Positions 59,513 through 64,000 of a stretch of 64,000 bases of DNA are shown here, piece after piece; within the stretch, counting starts at the first letter, position 1; every line of letters starts with the position of its first letter. The notes under the pieces are model-generated. The model saw nothing but the letters and a program-made list of their open reading frames with translations. It searched no databases and was not told the DNA's origin. The position numbers and the translations under genes were made by a program. Source of the stretch: Pseudomonas fluorescens (lineage in GTDB: Bacteria > Pseudomonadota > Gammaproteobacteria > Pseudomonadales > Pseudomonadaceae); assembly GCF_000968015.1 (NCBI RefSeq), contig NZ_LACH01000061.1:28421-92420 (forward strand), given 5' to 3'.

Positions 59513-60949
59513 ATGAATCTTTTTGAAACGCCATCTTTTGAATCCTTGAGCGAAATGACTTCGGGCTCCTATGAACCGGACACTCATCCCGTGACTGATC
59601 TTGCGCTATTGCACAAGCTGCTTGAGATTTACGATCAAGGTCAGCTCGCCGAGATTCTCAACGATGTCAGCCCAACCCATTGGTGCCGTGAAACGATCAA
59701 TCGGTGGGTCAAAGGCAAGGCTTCGCCGAAGCTTTCCCACATTGAATTCACTCGTCTGGAAGCGCTGCTACCCAAGCGTTTGAATCACAAACCCTCCTTT
59801 ACCTTCATCGATCTTTTCGCCGGCATCGGCGGCATCAGAAAAGGTTTTGAAGCCATCGGTGGCGAATGCCTGTTCACATCCGAGTGGAACAAGTACGCAG
59901 TGAAAACCTACAAGGCGAACCACTTTTGTGATCCGGTTCGCCATCGCTTCAATCTCGATATTCGCTCGGTCACGCTTTCAGACAAGCCCGAGATCAGTGA
60001 CGAGGAAGCCTACAAGAACATTGATCGCGAAATCCCTGATCACGATGTCCTGTTGGCTGGTTTCCCGTGCCAGCCATTCTCCCTTGCAGGTGTTTCCAAG
60101 AAGAACTCCTTGGGGCGTAAACACGGTTTCGAGTGTGAGACCCAAGGCACTCTGTTTTTCGACGTGGCCCGGATCATTGCCGCGAAGCGGCCAGCCGCAT
60201 TCCTGCTTGAAAACGTGAAAAACCTGAAAAGCCATGACAAGGGCAATACGTTTCGCATCATTTGCGAAGCGTTGGATGAGTTGGGCTATGAGGTCGCAGA
60301 TGTAAACGCGCCGAAGGGTTCAGACCCCAAGGTCATTGATGCCAAGCATTTCGTGCCGCAGCATCGTGAGCGAATTGTGCTGGTAGGTTTCCGTCGTGAC
60401 CTGAATGTTCACCAAGGCTTCACGTTGCGTGACATCAGCAAATTGATACCAAAGCAGCGGCCTAGCTTTGGTGATTTGCTTGATAAGCATGTGGATGAAA
60501 AATACATCCTCACGCCGAAGCTTTGGGACTATCTCTATCGCTACGCCGCGAAGCACCGGGAGAAGGGCAATGGCTTTGGCTTTGGCTTGACCCGTCCAAA
60601 CGACGTGGCTCGCACGCTCTCGGCGAGATACCACAAGGACGGTTCGGAAATCCTGGTTGACCGCGGTTTTGTGGAAAGCCTGGATTTCAACAGCGAGCTG
60701 AATCAGATCAATCGCCCTCGTCGACTCACTCCTCACGAATGTTCTCGTTTGATGGGATTCGACAAGCCTGGCGAAAGCACCTTTGTGATACCTGTATCCG
60801 ACACCCAAGCGTACCGTCAATTCGGTAACTCGGTAGCGGTCCCGGTTTTTGAAGCTGTTGCTCGTCTGATGAAGGAGCGTATTTTGGCTGCAAAGGAAAA
60901 GACTGGTGACGCGGAGCGACCACAGCTGGAGTTTGCCCTTCCTGACTGA
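59513..60949 (+). CDS. dcm: DNA (cytosine-5) methyltransferase, Dcm / M.EcoRII type
   Basis: A 478-residue C5 methyltransferase closely following E. coli Dcm. After an N-terminal helical domain (about 30-90), motif I is DLFAGIGGIRKGFE (100-113), motif IV GFPCQPFS holds the catalytic Cys186, motif VI is ENVKNL (233-238), motif VIII QHRERIVLVGF and motif X YRQFGNSVAVP. The TRD region (GNGFGFG, TLSARYHKDGSEILVDRG) is also Dcm-like, so CCWGG is the likely target. The ATG at 59513 is chosen by alignment with Dcm. It is the first gene of a defence operon. Confidence 0.95.
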   Translation: MNLFETPSFESLSEMTSGSYEPDTHPVTDLALLHKLLEIYDQGQLAEILNDVSPTHWCRETINRWVKGKASPKLSHIEFTRLEALLPKRLNHKPSFTFIDLFAGIGGIRKGFEAIGGECLFTSEWNKYAVKTYKANHFCDPVRHRFNLDIRSVTLSDKPEISDEEAYKNIDREIPDHDVLLAGFPCQPFSLAGVSKKNSLGRKHGFECETQGTLFFDVARIIAAKRPAAFLLENVKNLKSHDKGNTFRIICEALDELGYEVADVNAPKGSDPKVIDAKHFVPQHRERIVLVGFRRDLNVHQGFTLRDISKLIPKQRPSFGDLLDKHVDEKYILTPKLWDYLYRYAAKHREKGNGFGFGLTRPNDVARTLSARYHKDGSEILVDRGFVESLDFNSELNQINRPRRLTPHECSRLMGFDKPGESTFVIPVSDTQAYRQFGNSVAVPVFEAVARLMKERILAAKEKTGDAERPQLEFALPD

Positions 60950-61028
60950 GGGATGCGTTTAGCCCCGACCGTAGATCTGGCGCGTATGCGCGCCGGCTCG
61001 ATGTAGTCGGTATTCGCTGATGCATCAA

Positions 61029-61088
61029 ATAGCTCAAATCCAACCTTGAGGGTATTACCCCTCAAGGTATACAAAGGCATTGAGCTAT
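61029..61088. repeat. Nested inverted repeat between dcm and vsr
   Basis: ACCTTGAGGG (61043-61052) and CCCTCAAGGT (61059-61068) form a perfect 10-bp stem with a 6-base loop. ATAGCTCAA (61029-61037) and TTGAGCTAT (61080-61088) form an outer 9-bp arm. There is no T run, so it is not a classic terminator. Confidence 0.75.
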
Positions 61089-61110
61089 CGATGACATTAG
61101 GGGTAGGGTC

Positions 61111-61602
61111 TTGGTCGACGTCGTGGATGTAGCTACACGCTCCAGAATGATGTCTGGCATTCATGGTAAAAACACCAAACCAGAGGTTTTAGTCCGTAAA
61201 GCATTGCATGCGCGGGGCTTTCGCTTCCGCTTGCACGTTAAACACCTTCCCGGTAAGCCTGATCTGGTTCTACCAAAATACAATGCAGTAGTATTTGTAC
61301 ACGGCTGCTTTTGGCATGGACACACCTGTCGATATTTCAAAATCCCCCAGACACGACCTGATTTTTGGCTAGAGAAAATAGGTAAAAATCAGATCAGGGA
61401 CAGATCTCAGGAGGCCTCCCTGTTGGACCAAGGGTGGAGGGTTCTTGTCGTTTGGGAGTGTGCGGTAAGGTCAATGACGAGAGAAAAATCCCTTTTATTG
61501 ATTGACCTCATAGCTGAGTGGCTGATAAACGGTAATGAACATTTACAGATAGATGAAAACGCATGTTCAGCGACCGCATTAGCGATTACTTCGAAGGTGT
61601 AG
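61111..61602 (+). CDS. vsr: Very short patch repair endonuclease Vsr
   Basis: Nicks 5' of the T in T:G mismatches produced by deamination of 5-methylcytosine at Dcm-type sites. The 163-residue protein aligns residue for residue with E. coli Vsr from the TTG start at 61111 (MVDVVDVATRS): catalytic Asp51 (GKPDLV), His64, Cys66 and His69 (HGCFWHGH), and TRPDFWLEKIGKN. Position 63 is Val instead of Thr. It lies 161 bases after dcm and overlaps the nuclease gene by 40 bases. Confidence 0.94.
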   Translation: MVDVVDVATRSRMMSGIHGKNTKPEVLVRKALHARGFRFRLHVKHLPGKPDLVLPKYNAVVFVHGCFWHGHTCRYFKIPQTRPDFWLEKIGKNQIRDRSQEASLLDQGWRVLVVWECAVRSMTREKSLLLIDLIAEWLINGNEHLQIDENACSATALAITSKV

Positions 61603-62813
61603 CTGCCAAATATTTGAGCGCAGTGGATGCAGATCCCGGGCGTTCTCATCAACATGAAATTGGCGGCCTTCCTGCTGCAGGATTTAAGCAATATCTAGGT
61701 ACTCCCGGGAAGAACGAGGAATATCGATTCAAAGCAAAGCAAATTTATTTCACAGATGAGTCTGTTGCGCCCGACATCAGCGAGGGTATGGTCACTTGGT
61801 ACGACTGTCGGCGAAAGCAGCCTCATCGAAGTGCTGAGTTTCGACTCTATTACAATACGAATGCGGTAACCGAGCTGCTCGAAGAGGGAGATTTCCATCT
61901 TGTAGCGAAAATGCGTGACGGTTCATTGCTAATGATATTTACACCAGCAGGTAGCACGATTGAAAGTCAATTGCGGTTTCTGTTCGGCCTGAATCACGTA
62001 GACGAAAGCTTCACCTCGGGAACGCTGGACTCTGTTCAGTTGCTTTTACCATTACGATTAATGTTAGAGGAGTTAGGTGTTGAAGTAAGTCCAGTTGAAA
62101 CTGGTGATGACGTTTGGCTTGAACAACTCGTTAATTTGTTTGGTGGGAAGGCTTTTCCAACAACATCTGCATTCTCGGTTTATGCGAGAAAGTCTATTGA
62201 AGAGATAGTCGACCCTCTAGCTTGCCCTGATCAGACCATTGTTGATTGGATGGAGCATGAAGAAAAACTATTTCGTATCTACGAGCGGCATTTGGTTCAG
62301 GAGCAACTTCGCAGTGGCTTTGGCGAGGAGGGTGACGATGTTGATGAGTTCATCAGTTTCTCTTTGAGCGTGCAAAACCGTCGGAAATCCAGGGTAGGAC
62401 ACGCGTTTGAGGGGCATTTAGACGAAATCTTCCGATTGCACGGTTTGCGCTTTCAACAGGGGCGAGGTAAAGGTTTCGTAACCGAAAATAATTCTAGACC
62501 TGATTTTATTTTTCCGGGATTTTCTGAGTATCGCGACCCTGAGTTTCCTGTTGGGAAACTAATAATGCTAGGCGCGAAGACAACATGTAAAGATCGTTGG
62601 CGCCAAGTCTTGACCGAGGCGCACAGAATTCCCGTAAAACACCTGATTACTATGGAGCCGGCAATTAGTGAACATCAGACTATGGAAATGCAATCTCATC
62701 GTTTGAACCTGGTAGTACCGGAAAAAATTAAAGCGACATATACGGACACGCAAAAAAAGTGGTTGATGTGTCTTGGCGAGTTCGTAGAGTTGGTTAGGCA
62801 GGCTTCGGTGTAA
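61563..62813 (+). CDS. EcoRII-like type IIE restriction endonuclease
   Basis: A 416-residue nuclease. The C-terminal catalytic domain follows R.EcoRII closely: QNRRKSRVGHAFEGHLDEIF (271-290), RPDFIFPG (312-319, Asp314), Tyr323 and AKTTCKDRWRQVL with Lys339. The Tyr-Lys spacing of 16 equals that of EcoRII Tyr308/Lys324. The N-terminal 180 residues correspond to the EcoRII effector-binding domain but are diverged. The expected target is CCWGG. Its codon use is AT-richer than dcm, and the start lies inside vsr. Confidence 0.9.
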   Translation: MFSDRISDYFEGVAAKYLSAVDADPGRSHQHEIGGLPAAGFKQYLGTPGKNEEYRFKAKQIYFTDESVAPDISEGMVTWYDCRRKQPHRSAEFRLYYNTNAVTELLEEGDFHLVAKMRDGSLLMIFTPAGSTIESQLRFLFGLNHVDESFTSGTLDSVQLLLPLRLMLEELGVEVSPVETGDDVWLEQLVNLFGGKAFPTTSAFSVYARKSIEEIVDPLACPDQTIVDWMEHEEKLFRIYERHLVQEQLRSGFGEEGDDVDEFISFSLSVQNRRKSRVGHAFEGHLDEIFRLHGLRFQQGRGKGFVTENNSRPDFIFPGFSEYRDPEFPVGKLIMLGAKTTCKDRWRQVLTEAHRIPVKHLITMEPAISEHQTMEMQSHRLNLVVPEKIKATYTDTQKKWLMCLGEFVELVRQASV

Positions 62814-63016
62814 GATTTATTAATATTGCTTTTATTTTTTTATGTAAATCGGGTGTTCTTTTTTTGACTAATGTGGAGTGGTACTTGCAATTCGTGCGTC
62901 GAAACCGGCAAAGGCCTAATAGCATGAAGTCAGCCAGCAGCAACTTAATGTCGAATATGCAGAGTTGGCCGTTCTCTATGAGTTGCCAAAAAAGGATGGC
63001 CAACCTCTTACATGTA
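62814..63016. other. AT-rich junction between convergent defence genes
   Basis: The first 60 bases are strongly AT-rich with T runs that may end transcription of the EcoRII-like operon. From about 62926 a frame reads VSQQQLNVEYAELAVLYEL and could be a remnant of a lost gene, but it has no start and runs into the opposite gene. Confidence 0.4.
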
Positions 63017-63928
63017 TTAAAACGGCTGGTGAACAAGCCCAGCTAGGTCAACTTGGTACTCAACACGCACGATCCCCGCGGGCAAGTTTCCACCTGAAAA
63101 GCTATCCGGGACAATTCTTGGAAAGTCGGCGTCCACCGGAAATACCCGCGATTCCAGCACTATGAAAGTTTCACGTCGTGTTGAACTGCCAGGATGGAAG
63201 CCAATTCGTGCCAGTGACTGGGTCAGTTCTTCTGAGTCGAACCCAGCGTTGATCAGACGCTGCGCAACAGAATCAATGGAGTCGCCGGACGTGGACGGTT
63301 CGAAACGGTAGTGGATCAGATTCAGCAGACCTACAGAAGCCAGCGCCAATTGGAATTGCCCAGCCACGTGAATACAGGAATCGTACCGGCTGACGGTTGC
63401 TTTTACTTCGTACCCAGTAGATGGCGTCCACACATCGACCACACCACCGGACGGACCGTGCCATTGCACTTCCATCCCTTGGTTCATCAACTTCTCGATG
63501 GTGAGCATCTCGGCAAGCGCCCCGTAGCTGCTCTTGGCTGCTAGCGAATTACCCAGCAGGTGGCGCCATTTTTTCCACCACGCTGAAGGCTCGGCAAGCA
63601 ATTCCCTTCGCAAGCAGTCATTCTCCCCCGGTGTAATCATATGGGCACAAATGACCGCGAATTCGTTTCGCAACGACTGAAGGCTGGACTCAAGGCGCAG
63701 CAAGCGGCGTGCCTCCCCGCCAACGATTCGATCGACCGATATCAATTGGGATCCGGTAAAAGTCTCAGCCACCAGTCGGTCATCATTCAGTTCGACAGCC
63801 ACGCCAAACACTGATCCTTCACTGAATACCCAAGCAGGCGCGCTACCGGGCATGTGGTTGATCGGTAACATCAAGCCGTTTTTGCCTAAATTGGCAAAAC
63901 CAAAACGGATTTCTTCAAGCAGGTTCAT
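63017..63928 (-). CDS. DUF4420-type PD-(D/E)xK motif protein
   Basis: A 303-residue protein of the DUF4420/PD-(D/E)xK family. The putative active site is GGVVDVWTPSTGYEVKAT (Asp followed by Glu-x-Lys, about residues 165-180), with an upstream ALAEMLTIEKL helix supplying another acidic residue. Members occur in restriction-type loci with Z1-domain helicase-like, MORC/HSP90-type ATPase and AIPR proteins. The ATG at 63928 follows AAAGGTGA and overlaps the upstream gene by 14 bases. Confidence 0.82.
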   Translation of the reverse strand: MNLLEEIRFGFANLGKNGLMLPINHMPGSAPAWVFSEGSVFGVAVELNDDRLVAETFTGSQLISVDRIVGGEARRLLRLESSLQSLRNEFAVICAHMITPGENDCLRRELLAEPSAWWKKWRHLLGNSLAAKSSYGALAEMLTIEKLMNQGMEVQWHGPSGGVVDVWTPSTGYEVKATVSRYDSCIHVAGQFQLALASVGLLNLIHYRFEPSTSGDSIDSVAQRLINAGFDSEELTQSLARIGFHPGSSTRRETFIVLESRVFPVDADFPRIVPDSFSGGNLPAGIVRVEYQVDLAGLVHQPF

Positions 63929-64000
63929 GGGGGGATTCACCTTTTAGATATGCTCGGACCTTCAAAAGGTTTGGGCAGCCTGCATCATTGAACAGCCGAC
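63915..64000 (-). CDS. C-terminal end of an upstream gene, truncated by the window edge
   Basis: An open frame enters from the window end and reads RLFNDAGCPNLLKVRAYLKG before a TGA at 63917-63915, overlapping the DUF4420 start by 14 bases. The overlap suggests a co-translated partner. A Z1-domain protein is what the DUF4420 context predicts, but 27 residues are not enough to identify it. Confidence 0.55.
   Translation of the reverse strand, partial: RLFNDAGCPNLLKVRAYLKGESPHEPA

Noticed and set aside
60817..61164. Minus-strand frame across the dcm-vsr gap (PLYTLRGNTLKVGFELFDASAN)
   Set aside because: It reads protein-like in the gap but overlaps dcm and vsr at both ends and coincides with the inverted repeat; no start signal. 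Treated as chance or scar.
1..64000. CRISPR array, rRNA or tRNA genes
   Set aside because: No regularly spaced direct repeats, rRNA-like stretches or cloverleaf with CCA end were noticed; repeated short motifs are all REP-type inverted pairs.

Overview
The window looks like chromosomal DNA of a fluorescent Pseudomonas (P. fluorescens group). It is GC-rich with Pseudomonas codon use. It carries the hexR | zwf-pgl-eda block, the gntR | gntK-gntT block and the phaJ4/lipase | fadD2-fadD1 block known from this genus. Between genes it has two families of Pseudomonas REP-type inverted repeats. I assigned the genus from gene content and repeats, not from a database search. No rRNA, tRNA or CRISPR array was seen.

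Layout. (1) 0-5 kb: glucose catabolism, with a hexose-6-P mutarotase, the HexR repressor and the Entner-Doudoroff operon zwf-pgl-eda. (2) 5-11.3 kb: intradiol dioxygenase, class V aminotransferase, a four-helix-bundle stress protein behind a sigma54-like promoter, and an AaeB/AaeX/AaeA-type efflux operon. (3) 11.4-17 kb: fatty-acid use (MaoC hydratase, monoacylglycerol lipase-like hydrolase, two acyl-CoA ligases). (4) 17-30 kb: ordinary accessory genes (CsbD, YihY, peptide deformylase, desaturase, a PhnD-like protein, a FecI-like sigma factor coupled to a betaine-type binding protein, two GSTs, a PAS-PAS chemotaxis transducer) and a decayed PACE transporter. (5) 30.2-33.5 kb: gluconate uptake and phosphorylation under GntR, with three visible GntR-type operators. 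(6) 33.6-58.4 kb: AlaC, LysE, acetyltransferases, an ECF42/DGPF cassette, phosphate and divalent-metal transport, chemoreceptor, orphan histidine kinase, GlpQ, an unusual glutamine amidotransferase, a TetR/MBL-hydrolase pair with a duplicated operator, and several regulators. (7) 58.4-64 kb: an accessory island. It has a Bro-N (phage antirepressor-like) gene behind nested mini-ORFs and a hairpin-rich leader. Next comes a complete EcoRII-like restriction-modification operon in one direction (Dcm-type methylase, Vsr mismatch endonuclease, EcoRII-type endonuclease). Facing it is a DUF4420-type PD-(D/E)xK nuclease whose upstream partner runs off the window end.

How the parts work together. Glucose and gluconate both feed the Entner-Doudoroff route: GntT/GntK make 6-phosphogluconate, Zwf/Pgl make it from glucose-6-P, and Eda splits KDPG. 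HexR and GntR gate the two arms. A-rich AAnAAnAA tracts in front of gntT, zwf and fadD1 suggest Hfq-Crc catabolite repression of the same genes. The most novel region is the 59-64 kb defence island. It combines an EcoRII-family system in a co-directional dcm-vsr-R order with a DUF4420 nuclease, a family otherwise known from Z1/MORC-type restriction loci. All domain calls rest on motifs read by eye and on recall of the families; no homology search was run.
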